A stretch of DNA of 64,000 nucleotides from Rhodanobacteraceae bacterium (lineage in GTDB: Bacteria > Pseudomonadota > Gammaproteobacteria > Xanthomonadales > Rhodanobacteraceae). The notes under the pieces are model-generated. The model saw only the letters and a program-made list of their open reading frames with translations, made no database searches and had not been told where the DNA came from. Positions 35,870 to 45,398 of this stretch are shown here, one piece after another (within the stretch, counting starts at the first letter, position 1; each line of letters opens with the position of its first letter). The stretch lies in NCBI GenBank assembly GCA_004299555.1, contig SCQU01000003.1, positions 1-64,000 on the forward strand, in the 5' to 3' direction. The translations under genes and the position numbers were made by a program.

Positions 35870-36338
35870 TGAAAGCCTTGCCGGCGAACTCAAATTCGAA
35901 GTGCCGCGCAGTTTAGCAACTTATCAACGCAAGCATTACACACCTGTCAGCGTGACTGCTTTCGTCCGCTGTTGCGCGACTCGGCCCGCGCCGCACTGAC
36001 AATGATACTCGTCAGGAGCGCCACGCAAGTACGGTGCCAGTTACCACGGCAAGTAAGCTGCGTGGGTGCTGGGCATCGCAGGCCGCCAGAGGTCGGTCCG
36101 CGTTGGGGTGCGCATTAAGCGCACCCGACTGGCTGTTGTTGGCCGGTCAGTGATTGTTGGTCGCGAGCAGGCGGCACCAAGCGCGCTTTCATTGCGGGAC
36201 GCCTTTACCGATGTCGAAGACACGGCGCACGGGCGACTCCAGTTCGTGAGCCAGCTGTCCCGGTGCGCCGGGTTGCCCATCCGCACCGCGCACGGATGGT
36301 GGGTGTCGCACCCTCTGGCCCCAGGCAAACGCACACGT
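35870..36338. other. Intergenic region without a recognised gene
   Basis: About 470 nt between the FHA gene and the end of hldE. No convincing coding sequence or RNA gene is seen. Confidence 0.5.
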
Positions 36339-37835
36339 TCATCGTGCCGGGTCTTTGCGCGACGCAATTTGATCGATCAAGGCGGTCGTGGACTTGTCCG
36401 GCACCAATGGCACCAGCACCACTTTTCCGCCCGCGGCTGCGACCAGTTCGTGGCCCACGACCTGGTCGACGCGGTAATCGGCGCCCTTGACCAGCACATC
36501 GGGGCGGATGGCCTGCAGCACCTCGCGCGGCGTGTCTTCCGCGAAAATCGTGACGGCGTCGACGCATGCGAGCGCGGCCAGCATCGCGGCCCGTTCGCCT
36601 TCCGGGATCAACGGCCGGGCGGGGCCCTTCAGGCGGCGGACCGACTCATCGCTGTTGAGGCCGATGATGAGGATGTCCCCGTGGCGTGCGGCCGCGTGCA
36701 GCAGTGCCAAGTGGCCCGCATGCAGAAGGTCGAAGCAGCCGTTGGTGAAGACAATGCGCTTCCCTTCCAGGCGCCAACGATGCACTTGGGTGACCAGCCG
36801 CGCGCGGTCGAAGACCTTGCGCGCGTGTCCCGCCATCAGTACGCCGGTGATGCTATCGGCATCGACACTGATCGTGCCGACGCTGCCTACGGTGATGCTT
36901 GCCGCTGCGTTCGCGATCTGTGCCGCCTCGAACAGGGTCGCACCCGCAGCGAGCGATGCCGCGACGAGCGCCACCACGGTATCGCCAGCACCGGTCGCAT
37001 CGAACACCGCCCGTCGCCAGGCCGGAATCGCTCGGGGCGGCCCGTCGGCCGGCACCACCAACATGCCTTGGGCGCCGAGCTTGACGACCAGCGCCTGCGC
37101 GCCCGCTGCGGCCATCAGCGCTTGCGCCGCCGCGGCCACGGCAGCCGCATCCTCGGCGGCGAGGGTGCGCCCCGTTGCAAGCTGCAGCTCGCGGAGGTTC
37201 GGGGTGATCACGCGCGCCCCGCGATAGGTGGAATAGTCGTTGCATTTGGGATCCACGACGACCGGAATGCCGCCCGCGAGCGCGCCGCACATGATGTCGC
37301 TGATGATTTCGGGCGTCAGCAAGCCCTTGGCGTAATCGCTCAGGATCACGACGTCCGGGGCGGGGCCGGTGTCGAGACGTTGCAAAATGTCGCGACCGGT
37401 GTCGGGCGGACAAGCGGCGGTGTCTTCCCAGTCGAGCCGCACCAGTTGTTGCTGCCGGGCGAGTACCCGCAGCTTGCGTGAGGTGGGCCGGCCGGCACGC
37501 GGCAGGGTCGCCCGCGTATCGATCTGCGCGGCCGCGCACAGACGCAGGATGTCTTGACCCGCCGGATCTTGCCCGATGACGCCTGCGAGCTCGGTGTGCA
37601 CCCCAAGCACCGCGAGCTGGGCCGCAACGTTGGCGGCGCCGCCGAGGCGAAGGTCGGTGTTCTGGATCCGCACCACCGGCACCGGAGCTTCCGGCGATAC
37701 ACGGGTGGTCTCGCCCACGAGGTATTCGTCAAGGATGATGTCGCCAACCACCCACACCGTAAGCGCGCGTACGCGATCGAGGATGGCGTCCAGCCGATCG
37801 GGATCGAGGCTGCCGCGCGGCGGGCTTACCGGCAT
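36339..37835 (-). CDS. hldE: Bifunctional heptose-7-phosphate kinase / heptose-1-phosphate adenylyltransferase
   Basis: A 498-residue two-domain enzyme for ADP-heptose synthesis. The N-terminal PfkB/ribokinase domain (residues about 20-330) has VVGDIILDEYLVGETTRVSP, DPKCNDYSTYRGARVITPN and the catalytic ATGAGDTVVA. The C-terminal nucleotidyltransferase domain (about 350-498) has FTNGCFDLLHAGHLALL and GLNSDESVRRLKGPARP. It phosphorylates heptose-7-phosphate at C1 and later adds AMP. It overlaps gmhA by 10 nt and belongs to a five-gene cluster. An open frame runs further upstream, but that part is a shadow of gmhA. Confidence 0.96.
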   Translation of the reverse strand: MPVSPPRGSLDPDRLDAILDRVRALTVWVVGDIILDEYLVGETTRVSPEAPVPVVRIQNTDLRLGGAANVAAQLAVLGVHTELAGVIGQDPAGQDILRLCAAAQIDTRATLPRAGRPTSRKLRVLARQQQLVRLDWEDTAACPPDTGRDILQRLDTGPAPDVVILSDYAKGLLTPEIISDIMCGALAGGIPVVVDPKCNDYSTYRGARVITPNLRELQLATGRTLAAEDAAAVAAAAQALMAAAGAQALVVKLGAQGMLVVPADGPPRAIPAWRRAVFDATGAGDTVVALVAASLAAGATLFEAAQIANAAASITVGSVGTISVDADSITGVLMAGHARKVFDRARLVTQVHRWRLEGKRIVFTNGCFDLLHAGHLALLHAAARHGDILIIGLNSDESVRRLKGPARPLIPEGERAAMLAALACVDAVTIFAEDTPREVLQAIRPDVLVKGADYRVDQVVGHELVAAAGGKVVLVPLVPDKSTTALIDQIASRKDPAR

Positions 37836-38407
37836 GGGGCACTCCGCTGACGCGTGTAGTCTTCCAGCGCTTCCGCGAGTGCATGGATGCAGACATCGTG
37901 CACTTCCTGGATGCGTGCGACCACCGTGGACGGCACGCAGATGACAATGTCGGCGATCGCGCCGAGGGCGCCGCCATCGCCGCCGGTCAGCGCCACCACC
38001 GCGCATCCGAGTGTGTGCGCGGTTTTCGCGGCATCCACGACGTTGGCCGAATGGCCGCTGGTACTGAGCGCCACCAGCACATCGCCGCGCGTCGCCAGCG
38101 CCTCGACTTGCCGCGCAAAAATGCGCCCGTAGCCGTAATCGTTGGCGATCGCGGTAACGGTCGCCATGTCCGCTGCGAGCGCCACGGCAGCAAGTGCCTT
38201 GCGGTCGACGTGAAACCGGCACACCAGTTCAGCCACGAGGTGCTGCGCCGATGCCGCGCTGCCGCCGTTGCCACAGGCCAGCACCTTGTGACCCTGCGCA
38301 AGGCAGGTCTGCAACGCGCGCGTGGCGTCTTCGAGCGGGCCCAGCAGCGTCGTGCTGGCAGACTGCACGACTTCGGCATGCTCGGCAAAGACTTGTTGGA
38401 TGGTCAT
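37826..38407 (-). CDS. gmhA: Sedoheptulose-7-phosphate isomerase
   Basis: A 193-residue SIS-domain isomerase (ACGNGGSAASAQHLVAELVC, LVALSTSGHSANVVDAAKTA). It converts sedoheptulose-7-phosphate to D-glycero-D-manno-heptose-7-phosphate, the first step of ADP-heptose formation. HldE acts next. Its ATG overlaps the gmhB stop (ATGA) and its end overlaps hldE, so translation is coupled through the cluster. Length is normal. Confidence 0.95.
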   Translation of the reverse strand: MTIQQVFAEHAEVVQSASTTLLGPLEDATRALQTCLAQGHKVLACGNGGSAASAQHLVAELVCRFHVDRKALAAVALAADMATVTAIANDYGYGRIFARQVEALATRGDVLVALSTSGHSANVVDAAKTAHTLGCAVVALTGGDGGALGAIADIVICVPSTVVARIQEVHDVCIHALAEALEDYTRQRSAPCR

Positions 38408-38991
38408 GGGGCGGCGATGACTCCTTTGGGGGTGTTGGCAAGCAAGGCCACCACGACGGCGTGCAAGTCATCGAAAACGGCAACGGTGCCCGTCTCAAGC
38501 CTGCCTTCAGTCGTGCGACCTTTGCCGGTACGCACCAGGACGGCCGTGAGGTTCGCGGCTCGCGCCGCCTCGATATCACGCAGGTCGTCCCCGACCGCGA
38601 TGGTGGTCTCCGGCGGGATGCCGGAGGCCCGGACCGCTTGCAGCAGCAGACCCGGCAAAGGCTTGCGACAGCTGCAGCCCACGTCCGGCGCGTGCGGACA
38701 GACGAGCACTCGATCGATCAGGCCACCGTCCCCATGGATGTCTTCAGCCATGTGGGCGTGCATGCAGTTCATTGCGGCTGGCGCGAGCGTGCCGCGGCCG
38801 ATGCCCGATTGATTGGTGACCACCGATAGCCGCACGCCGGCGCGGCTCAGCATCACGACGGCCGAACGGGAACCAGGCAGCCACTGCCACTCGGCCCAGC
38901 AATGCGGTGGTCCGCCGTCTGCGCGTTCGCGGTTCAACACGCCGTCGCGGTCGAGGATCACGTGGCGGATGGAGGGACTCAGCGGGATCAC
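38404..38991 (-). CDS. gmhB: D,D-heptose 1,7-bisphosphate phosphatase
   Basis: A 195-residue HAD phosphatase with the nucleophile motif ILDRDGVLNRE (residues about 11-21), VVTNQSGIGRG, the zinc-type CPHAPDVGCSCRKP and VGDDLRDIEAA. It removes the C7 phosphate between the two HldE reactions. The GTG start (VIPLSPSIRHVI) overlaps the hldD stop as GTGA. A longer frame upstream is the shadow of hldD. Confidence 0.92.
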   Translation of the reverse strand: MIPLSPSIRHVILDRDGVLNRERADGGPPHCWAEWQWLPGSRSAVVMLSRAGVRLSVVTNQSGIGRGTLAPAAMNCMHAHMAEDIHGDGGLIDRVLVCPHAPDVGCSCRKPLPGLLLQAVRASGIPPETTIAVGDDLRDIEAARAANLTAVLVRTGKGRTTEGRLETGTVAVFDDLHAVVVALLANTPKGVIAAP

Positions 38992-39971
38992 CGGTACGGA
39001 TCCGGTTGGGAAAGATAACCTTCGACGTACCGGCGCACGCCTTGCTCGATCGGCGTCGACGGCTGCCCATAGCCGGCTGCCCGTAGGCGTTGCATCCGCG
39101 CCTCGGTGTAGTACTGGTAGTGCGCGCGCAGTGCCTCGGGCATGTCGCGGTAGACGATCCGGGCAGGCCGCCCGAGTGCCGTGAACAGCGCGTGGATCAG
39201 TTCCGCAAAGCTGCGCGCCGCGCCGCTGCCGACGTTGTAGAGCCCATTGACCGTGGGGTGGCCAAGGAGCCACAGCACGACATCGACGCAATCCTCGACG
39301 TACACGAAGTCGCGCCGCTGGTCACCGTCCGCTATACCCGTACGGTGCGACTTGAACAGCATGACCGCATCGCCCGCCGCTGCCGCGGGATAGCTGCGCG
39401 CGACCACGCTTTGCATGTTGCCCTTGTGGTACTCGTTGGGGCCGTAGACGTTGAAGAACTTCAGTCCGGCCCACTGCGATGGAGCCGGTTCGCCCTCGGC
39501 CACCGCCCGCGCAACCCGGCGGTCAAACAGGTGCTTGCTCCAGCCGTACAGGTTGAGCGGGCGCAACTTCGCGAGCGCCGCGGGCGAACCGTCATCATCG
39601 TATCCCTGGTCGCCGTTGCCATAGGTGGCGGCGGACGAAGCGTAGATGAACTGCTTGCGGTGGTACGCGCACCACTGCCACAACTGCCAGGACAGCCGGA
39701 AGTTGGTCCTCAGCACAAGATCGCCGTCGGTCGCGCTGGTCGCGGAGATCGCGCCCATGTGGACGATCGCGGTGAGCGCGTGCCGGTGGCGTTTCAGCCA
39801 GCCCGGCAACTGCGAGGGATGTACCACATCGCGGAGTTCCGACTTCGCAAGGTTGCGCCATTTGCCGGCACTTCCCACGAAATCGCAGACCGCAACGGCC
39901 TGCCCTCGCCCGGCGAGCGCCGCGACAATGTTCGAGCCGATGAAGCCCGCACCGCCCGTCACCAGAATCAT
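38988..39971 (-). CDS. hldD: ADP-L-glycero-D-manno-heptose 6-epimerase
   Basis: A 327-residue short-chain dehydrogenase-type epimerase. The Rossmann start MILVTGGAGFIGSNIV binds NADP, the Ser-Tyr-Lys region is YASSAATYGNG with NLYGWSKHLFDR, and FFNVYGPNEYHKGNMQSVV is characteristic of HldD. It converts ADP-D,D-heptose to ADP-L,D-heptose for the LPS inner core. It overlaps the upstream glycosyltransferase by four bases. Confidence 0.95.
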   Translation of the reverse strand: MILVTGGAGFIGSNIVAALAGRGQAVAVCDFVGSAGKWRNLAKSELRDVVHPSQLPGWLKRHRHALTAIVHMGAISATSATDGDLVLRTNFRLSWQLWQWCAYHRKQFIYASSAATYGNGDQGYDDDGSPAALAKLRPLNLYGWSKHLFDRRVARAVAEGEPAPSQWAGLKFFNVYGPNEYHKGNMQSVVARSYPAAAAGDAVMLFKSHRTGIADGDQRRDFVYVEDCVDVVLWLLGHPTVNGLYNVGSGAARSFAELIHALFTALGRPARIVYRDMPEALRAHYQYYTEARMQRLRAAGYGQPSTPIEQGVRRYVEGYLSQPDPYR

Positions 39972-41146
39972 CTCGAGGCCTCGCCTTGTGGGGGCAGCGG
40001 AAAGCAGTCGGCACGACCCATGTCAGCCGCCCGCTCCACCTGGGTCACCGGATGGTGGCGCTCGGGATCCGGCGGTGCGGGGTTGGCGTTCGCCTGCAGC
40101 ACGTGCAGCGCCGCGGCGACCTGTTGCGCGACCTGTTCGGGGTTCAGGCCGCGGGTGTCGATCGCGCGACTGCCGTGGCCATACGGTGCGTATTGGGCGG
40201 CGTCGGTCACCTTGAACAGCCCGAAGGTTGCAACTCCGCTCGCGCACGCGAGGTGCATCACGCCGCAATCGGCGCTGATGAAACCCGTCATTTGCGAGAT
40301 GACGGTGGCGACTTTGCGCGGGTTTGCGGCAGAGAACACCGGAAACCGTGCGGACAGGCGCGAGCGTCCATCGGGCGGCGCAATTTCAACGATGCAGACG
40401 CCGGGAACCTGCGCCTGCAGCGCACCAAGGCAGCGCAACCACCACGCTGGGTCATAGCACTTGGCGCCGGTGGCGTCAGCGAACACGCCGAGCACGCAGG
40501 CCTGCGGCGCCCCGACCGGAATCAGCGTACGCAGGATGCGCCGTCCGCGCTCGCATTCGTCGGCCGCGAGCCGGAGGTCCAACGCCGGATAGTCGGCTTG
40601 CGGTGCGGCGAGCGCCCGGCGCAGCAGGTATGCGGGCCACTGGGCCATGTGCCGCGGGGCGGCCCCCGCATCCAGATCCGGGGTGCCACCGTGCCCGCCG
40701 ATCATGTACGTTGCGTGCGCAAGGACGGCGAACCAACGGGCCGACTGCGAACCCTCGCAGGGGTCAATCACAAGGTCGTAGTGTGCGTGCCGGATTTGCA
40801 TGGCGATCCGTACGGTCTGCACCGGGTGCCGCACCATGCGCCGGGACAATGTGTAGGTGTGCGTGACGTTTCCGAACGTGCGGAACAACCCGGCACCGTC
40901 CTTGCCCGCGAGCACGATGTCGACTTTGGCACCGGGCAGGCTCCGTTGCAGTTCCTGCAGCAGCGGTGTGAGCAGCAACAGGTTGCCGAGGCGGTGATTC
41001 GGGCGGCAAACCAGCACGCGATGGACGCGGCGTTGGTCGATGGGCAAGGCGGTGGGTGACGGCGCCGAGGCGTCGCCCAGCAGCGCGTGCGTCAGCCTCC
41101 GGACGACCCGCCGCCGCAGCTCTTGATGGCCATGCAACTTCAACAT
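39968..41146 (-). CDS. Glycosyltransferase family 9 (heptosyltransferase-like)
   Basis: A protein of about 392 residues with the GT9 pattern: an N-terminal nucleotide-sugar fold (VLVCRPNHRLGNLLLLTPLL) and the acceptor or donor region (FISADCGVMHLACASGVATF, then GLFKVTDAAQYAPYG). In the heptose cluster it most likely adds heptose or a related sugar to the LPS core. The exact linkage (WaaC-, WaaF- or WaaQ-like) cannot be told from sequence reading. It is first in the overlapping cluster. The start is uncertain, and I chose MLKLHGHQELRRR. Confidence 0.8.
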   Translation of the reverse strand: MLKLHGHQELRRRVVRRLTHALLGDASAPSPTALPIDQRRVHRVLVCRPNHRLGNLLLLTPLLQELQRSLPGAKVDIVLAGKDGAGLFRTFGNVTHTYTLSRRMVRHPVQTVRIAMQIRHAHYDLVIDPCEGSQSARWFAVLAHATYMIGGHGGTPDLDAGAAPRHMAQWPAYLLRRALAAPQADYPALDLRLAADECERGRRILRTLIPVGAPQACVLGVFADATGAKCYDPAWWLRCLGALQAQVPGVCIVEIAPPDGRSRLSARFPVFSAANPRKVATVISQMTGFISADCGVMHLACASGVATFGLFKVTDAAQYAPYGHGSRAIDTRGLNPEQVAQQVAAALHVLQANANPAPPDPERHHPVTQVERAADMGRADCFPLPPQGEASR

Positions 41147-41210
41147 GCCTTGGCGCCCCGCCGGCAGCAATGCGGCAACCGCGTGTCCCCGGTGGCCGCG
41201 CAAAATACGT

Positions 41211-42236
41211 TCAAGGAGCGGCCACGCGGCGGTCGTCGATCTTCAGGATCTGGCCCGAAGTCGGTGCACACACGAACACGTGGCCGGCGTCATCGTTGGT
41301 CACACAATGCGCATGCGCCGCGGTCTGGTAGACGGCCACGGGTTCAAGCGCGCCGGATGCCGATACATCGAGAACCGTGAGCGTTGCGGCGCGCGCGCCC
41401 GGCACGTACAGGTGGTGTAGGCGCGGGCTGTAGCTGATGCTGTCGATGCCGGCGCCGGCCTGCGCGGATGCCAACACCTTGCCGCTCGCGGCAGGTGCGA
41501 GCGTCACGACTTTGCCGTTGCCGCAGCCTACAAACACGTGGTCGTGCGCCGCGTCGAGCGCAATGCCGTGCGGGCGCTTGCAGGTGTCCGGCCACTCTGC
41601 AAGCACCTTGTGCGTCGTGAGTGCCATCGCAACCGTCTTGCCCTGCCACAGGTTCGAATAGGCACGGTTTCGCTGGTTGTCGATCTCGAGCGATTCCGGG
41701 CCGCCCGGTATGGAGATCACCGTTGCCGGGGTGAGTACCGGCCTGGGGCTCAGGGCCAACTTGAAGACCTGGATTTGCTGCCTGCCCGGTTCCGTCACCC
41801 AGATTTCGTGTGTGCGTGCGACATAACGGACGTAATCCGGCCCGCTGGCGAGGGGCGTGCGGTCGACGATCGCGCGCGTCGTGGGGTCGATGGCGACGAT
41901 TTCATCGGGGTCGTGGTCGCTCGCAAACAGGAAGCCTTCGGCATAGGTCGCCGAGGTGGTGCCCTCGCGGCGCGACTTGCCATCCGCCGAGGGCGTGCTT
42001 ACGCCCGGGATCGTCATCAGTGCGTCGTTGACTGGATCGAGCAGCACCAGGTTGCCCGTGGCACCCGCCGGGATCGTGATGCGGTGGAGGGTCGCGACGT
42101 AGCCAATGTCGTCGAACCCGATCTCGCGCTGCCCACCGGGAAGGGTGACGGTGGCCTGCGGCAAGCGCGCCGCCAAGGCGGCACAGGCTGCAAGGGAGGT
42201 GCCTGACAACAGGCAGGCGAGGATGAGCTTTTTCAT
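41211..42236 (-). CDS. Exported beta-propeller (YncE-like) protein
   Basis: A 341-residue exported protein with signal peptide (MKKLILACLLSGTSLAACAA) and repeated propeller blades (FLFASDHDPDEIVAIDPTTR, HDHVFVGCGNGKVVTLAPAA, LHHLYVPGARAATLTVLDVS). Periplasmic, probably a binding or scaffold protein. It sits between the core-LPS cluster and two lipid A-type enzymes, but no direct link to LPS is shown. It is only distantly similar in layout to the propeller at 15561-16562. Confidence 0.72.
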   Translation of the reverse strand: MKKLILACLLSGTSLAACAALAARLPQATVTLPGGQREIGFDDIGYVATLHRITIPAGATGNLVLLDPVNDALMTIPGVSTPSADGKSRREGTTSATYAEGFLFASDHDPDEIVAIDPTTRAIVDRTPLASGPDYVRYVARTHEIWVTEPGRQQIQVFKLALSPRPVLTPATVISIPGGPESLEIDNQRNRAYSNLWQGKTVAMALTTHKVLAEWPDTCKRPHGIALDAAHDHVFVGCGNGKVVTLAPAASGKVLASAQAGAGIDSISYSPRLHHLYVPGARAATLTVLDVSASGALEPVAVYQTAAHAHCVTNDDAGHVFVCAPTSGQILKIDDRRVAAP

Positions 42237-42341
42237 GGCAGGGGTTTCAATGACGACACATGAGGCAGTGAAGAAGACGGGCGAGGTCGCAGCGGAAGGT
42301 GCGTGGGGCGGCGGCCATCGGGGCCAGTGGGTGGAGTACGT

Positions 42342-42989
42342 TCAGAACTTGTGGGCGAATCCGATTTCAAACCCGCCCGGCAGCCAGCCAAGGATCAGCG
42401 GCGACCGGCGATGGGCCGCCCAGATCCCTGTTGCCGTGCCGATGGCCCAACCCGCCAGCACGTCGCTCTGCCAGTGACCACGCACCTTGACCCGTGCCAT
42501 GGAGTCGTACAGCGGCAGCAACTCGAGCGCGTACACCGCCGGGTGATCGCGGCCATAGGCCACCACGAACGGCGTCACCGCGCCAGCGATGAGCGTGACT
42601 TCACCGCTCGGAAAGCTCGAGTCGTGGACGCCCCGGAAAAACAAGTCCGGATTTGCGGTCTGGCTTGGCCGCTCACGCTGGAACGTCAACTTTGCAGCCT
42701 GCGTGATGGCCTGCGACACCGCCACCGAGTCCAGCGTCCGCCAGAAGGTGTCGCCGAGCTTGCTCTCATCGCCAAGCACCAGCGGCGCAATCACCACGGT
42801 AGCCGCAGTCGCGTACTCCAGCACCAACTGGTTGTGGCGTGCCCAGATACCACGGTTGTCAACGGTCACCCGATGGTCGATTCCAAATGGGCCGCCCGCA
42901 GCCATGGCCACTTGCACGGGCGCGACGGCGCACACCACAAGCAAGAGCCAGGCGCCGGCGTGCGTGGGTATGAAAGATTTCGCCCGCAT
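42342..42989 (-). CDS. PAP2-family membrane phosphatase
   Basis: A 215-residue PAP2 phosphatase with signal-like N-terminus. Motif C1 is KLTFQRERP, C2 is SSFPSGEVT, where the more usual PSGH histidine is Glu, and C3 is ARVKVRGHWQSDV with the nucleophile His and final Asp. The family dephosphorylates lipid phosphates such as lipid A, undecaprenyl pyrophosphate or phosphatidylglycerophosphate. Neighbouring LPS and PagL-like genes make a lipid A role attractive but unproven. It is divergent from the PagL-like gene. Confidence 0.82.
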   Translation of the reverse strand: MRAKSFIPTHAGAWLLLVVCAVAPVQVAMAAGGPFGIDHRVTVDNRGIWARHNQLVLEYATAATVVIAPLVLGDESKLGDTFWRTLDSVAVSQAITQAAKLTFQRERPSQTANPDLFFRGVHDSSFPSGEVTLIAGAVTPFVVAYGRDHPAVYALELLPLYDSMARVKVRGHWQSDVLAGWAIGTATGIWAAHRRSPLILGWLPGGFEIGFAHKF

Positions 42990-43144
42990 CGTCGTACCCT
43001 GCGCGAGAGTGGTCGCACTGTTGTATCAACGGCGGCTTAGCGTTTGATTTGCCGGCGTTCAGGAAGCTGACGACTTCAATCCCGCATGGCTCAAAGCGCT
43101 GACGTACACTCCCGGCAAACACGCGAGGGAGGGCGCCACACGGG

Positions 43145-43648
43145 ATGCGACGGGCAGGCATATGCGGTTTGGTGGTACTGGGCCTGGTGTTCGGGTATGT
43201 ACCGCCGGTACACGCAACGAGTTTCGATCTTGCACTCGGACGCAGCGCCGCGGGCCCGGCGGCGGGAAGCAACATCGGTGATGCGACGGTCGCGTTCCTG
43301 ACGGGTGCCGGCTTGCCCCATGCTGACGGGCATGCCCGGCTCGTGCCGATCGCGACGCTGGGGTGGATCGGGTCGCACCACACCGGCCAGGGTCGTCTTG
43401 ACCGGTCGGTGTGGGTTGCCGGTGCCGGTCTTCGCTACCGCTTTTTCAGACACCTGTTCGTCAGCGAGCAAATCACCGCGACCAGCACCCGCACGAGCGC
43501 GCTCAGCAGCCGCTTTGAGTTCATGACCACGCTGGGTGCGCAGGTCGGCCGCCTGACCCTGATGGCGCGGCACATGTCCAACGCGCATCTGATCGGCGGC
43601 GGTCCCAACCACGGCGAAACCATGCTTCTGATCGGAATAGCGCTTTGA
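43145..43648 (+). CDS. PagL-like lipid A 3-O-deacylase
   Basis: A 167-residue outer-membrane protein with signal peptide (ICGLVVLGLVFGYVPPVHA). The C-terminal part carries the PagL catalytic pattern: RHMSNAH with His and Ser, and PNHGET with the Glu, before the final strand LLIGIAL. PagL removes an acyl chain from lipid A in the outer membrane. The N-terminal half is poorly conserved, as usual for this family. The ATG follows GGGAGGG, about 16 nt upstream. Confidence 0.75.
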   Translation: MRRAGICGLVVLGLVFGYVPPVHATSFDLALGRSAAGPAAGSNIGDATVAFLTGAGLPHADGHARLVPIATLGWIGSHHTGQGRLDRSVWVAGAGLRYRFFRHLFVSEQITATSTRTSALSSRFEFMTTLGAQVGRLTLMARHMSNAHLIGGGPNHGETMLLIGIAL

Positions 43649-44113
43649 CGCCCGCCCGGAAGCGTCGGTATTACGCGCCGCACACGCTTGGCGCCCACTG
43701 GAGGCACGCCATGGAGATCCAGGTGGCGAGTTTAGTTACGTCCGTTATCGGAATCTGGGCGGACATCGGCCGACCGCGCTTATGGGGACGCTATTGGCCG
43801 GCTGCAGCCTGATGCAACGCCGGCTCGATATTGATGGCCCAAACGGCCGGTGTAACGGTCGACCGGGAGGCTGGCCGATCCGATCGGCTGGCGCTCGTGA
43901 TCAGTTTGTGTGGTGGCGGTGACCGTGTCCGTTGGACACGCTGATCACTTGCCTGGCTTTTTGCAACCACCGGCTGGCGCGGCTCTCCGCCACCCCGTCG
44001 CCATCGGCTGCACGCGTGTAAATCAATTTGCAAGCTATTGAAAACAAACGTTCAGATTCGACCGTTGGTGTAAATCAATCGAACGCAAGTAATTGATTTT
44101 GCTACAGTTGCCA
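43649..44113. other. Intergenic region with short repeats
   Basis: About 465 nt. The unit TGTAAATCAAT occurs at about 44018-44028 and again at about 44070-44080, next to a tRNA-like remnant. No coding sequence is supported. Confidence 0.45.
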
Positions 44114-44164
44114 CCTGACTCTGACTCAGGCATTCGGTGGTTCGAATCCTTCCGGGGCTGCCCA
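44114..44164 (+). pseudogene. tRNA-Gln-like 3' half remnant
   Basis: The segment carries an anticodon arm CCTGA-CTCTGAC-TCAGG with CTG in the anticodon position, a T-arm core GGTTCGAATCC and an end GGGGCTGCCCA. This resembles the 3' half of tRNA-Gln with changes in the acceptor stem. No 5' half (D-arm) is found upstream, so it cannot make a tRNA. Such 3' halves are typical of attachment-site duplicates left by integrating elements. Confidence 0.5.
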
Positions 44165-44282
44165 TTCAAACGACGGCCCGCGCCACCGGCCCAAAACCCG
44201 CCTTCCGGCCGGTTTTCTAATGGTATTTCCGATTGCGCACAACGTAGTTGCGGGGGTTACGCGCGTGTGTCCCCGCGCTGCA

Positions 44283-44927
44283 TCAATACCGGCGACCGTC
44301 GCCGACCAGGACGACGTCGGCGGGGCGCTGTGCGAACAGCCCTACCGTGACGACGCCGGTGATCTGGTTCCATTCCGCTTCCAGGCGGGCGGGGTCGGTG
44401 ATGGCAAGGCCATGCACGTCCAGGATCCAGTTGCCGTTGTCGGTCGTGAATCCTTGCCGCCAAACCGGTTGGCCGCCGCGCTTCTGGATCGCGCGCGCGA
44501 CGTAGCTGCGGGCCATCGGGACGACTTCAACCGGCAATGGGAACTTGCCAAGGACGTCCACGCATTTGCGGGTGTCGACGATGCAGACGAATTTCTTGGC
44601 GACCGCGGCGATGATCTTTTCGCGGGTCAGTGCGCCGCCGCCGCCCTTGATCAGGTTGCGGCGGCCGTCGCACTCGTCGGCGCCGTCAACGTACACCGCA
44701 AATGGGTCCACCGCGTTGAGGTCGAGTACCTGGATGCCGTGTTGGCGCAGCAGCGCGCTGGAGCGTTCGGAGCTCGATACCGCGCCGTCGATGCGCTGCT
44801 TGATGCGCGCCAGCGCATCGATGAAGTATTTGACGGTCGAGCCGGTACCGACGCCGACCACGGCGTGGTCTTCGATGAATTCGAGTGCGGCTTCGCCAGC
44901 CGCGCGCTTTTGTGCTTCGATGTCCAT
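44283..44927 (-). CDS. rpiA: Ribose-5-phosphate isomerase A
   Basis: A 214-residue isomerase with [15 protein letters not shown] (phosphate loop), [20 protein letters not shown] (active-site Asp and Lys) and [10 protein letters not shown]. It interconverts ribose-5-phosphate and ribulose-5-phosphate in the pentose phosphate pathway. The start at [11 protein letters not shown] was chosen to match family length. It is 11 nt downstream of the EVE gene on the same strand, as in xanthomonads. Confidence 0.95.
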   Translation of the reverse strand: MDIEAQKRAAGEAALEFIEDHAVVGVGTGSTVKYFIDALARIKQRIDGAVSSSERSSALLRQHGIQVLDLNAVDPFAVYVDGADECDGRRNLIKGGGGALTREKIIAAVAKKFVCIVDTRKCVDVLGKFPLPVEVVPMARSYVARAIQKRGGQPVWRQGFTTDNGNWILDVHGLAITDPARLEAEWNQITGVVTVGLFAQRPADVVLVGDGRRY

Positions 44928-44938
44928 GATGGGCCTGG

Positions 44939-45397
44939 TTATTCGAGCTTGAGGATGGCTTGCCATTGTGCGTCGGTGACCGGCAGCACGGACAGGCGGT
45001 TGCCGCGCCGGGTCAGGGCGAAATCGCCGAGCCCCGGCAGCCGCTTGATTTCGTCCAGGGTGATGATGCGTTTCAATTTGCGCGTGAAACGCACATCCAC
45101 CAGTGTCCAGCGCGGGTCGGTGGCCCGGCTGGCCGGGTCGTAGTGGTCGCTGTCTGGCTCAAATTGGGTGGGATCGGGCCGCGGCGCGGCCGCAACCTTG
45201 GCCAGGCCGGCGACGCCCGGCTGCGCGCACGCGGAGTGATAGATCAGTACCGCGTCGCCGCGCCGCATCGCACGGATGAAGTTGCGGGCCTGGTAGTTGC
45301 GCACGCCGTCCCACGGCTCGATCCCGCGTGCGGCAAGATCGTCGATCGAGAACGCACCGGGTTCGGTTTTCAGCAGCCAGCGTCGCAGGGTCGGCAT
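44939..45397 (-). CDS. EVE-domain protein
   Basis: A 152-residue single-domain protein with the EVE/PUA-like pattern: [55 protein letters not shown] and [23 protein letters not shown] domains bind modified bases or nucleic acids; the cellular role of this housekeeping-type version is unclear. It starts one base after the fau stop, and a GTG at 45406 overlapping fau is an alternative. Confidence 0.88.
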   Translation of the reverse strand: MPTLRRWLLKTEPGAFSIDDLAARGIEPWDGVRNYQARNFIRAMRRGDAVLIYHSACAQPGVAGLAKVAAAPRPDPTQFEPDSDHYDPASRATDPRWTLVDVRFTRKLKRIITLDEIKRLPGLGDFALTRRGNRLSVLPVTDAQWQAILKLE

Positions 45398-45398
45398 T

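Noticed and set aside
44939-45397. EVE-domain gene as part of a defence system
   Set aside because: It sits in the conserved fau-rpiA housekeeping order and no restriction or nuclease gene is near.
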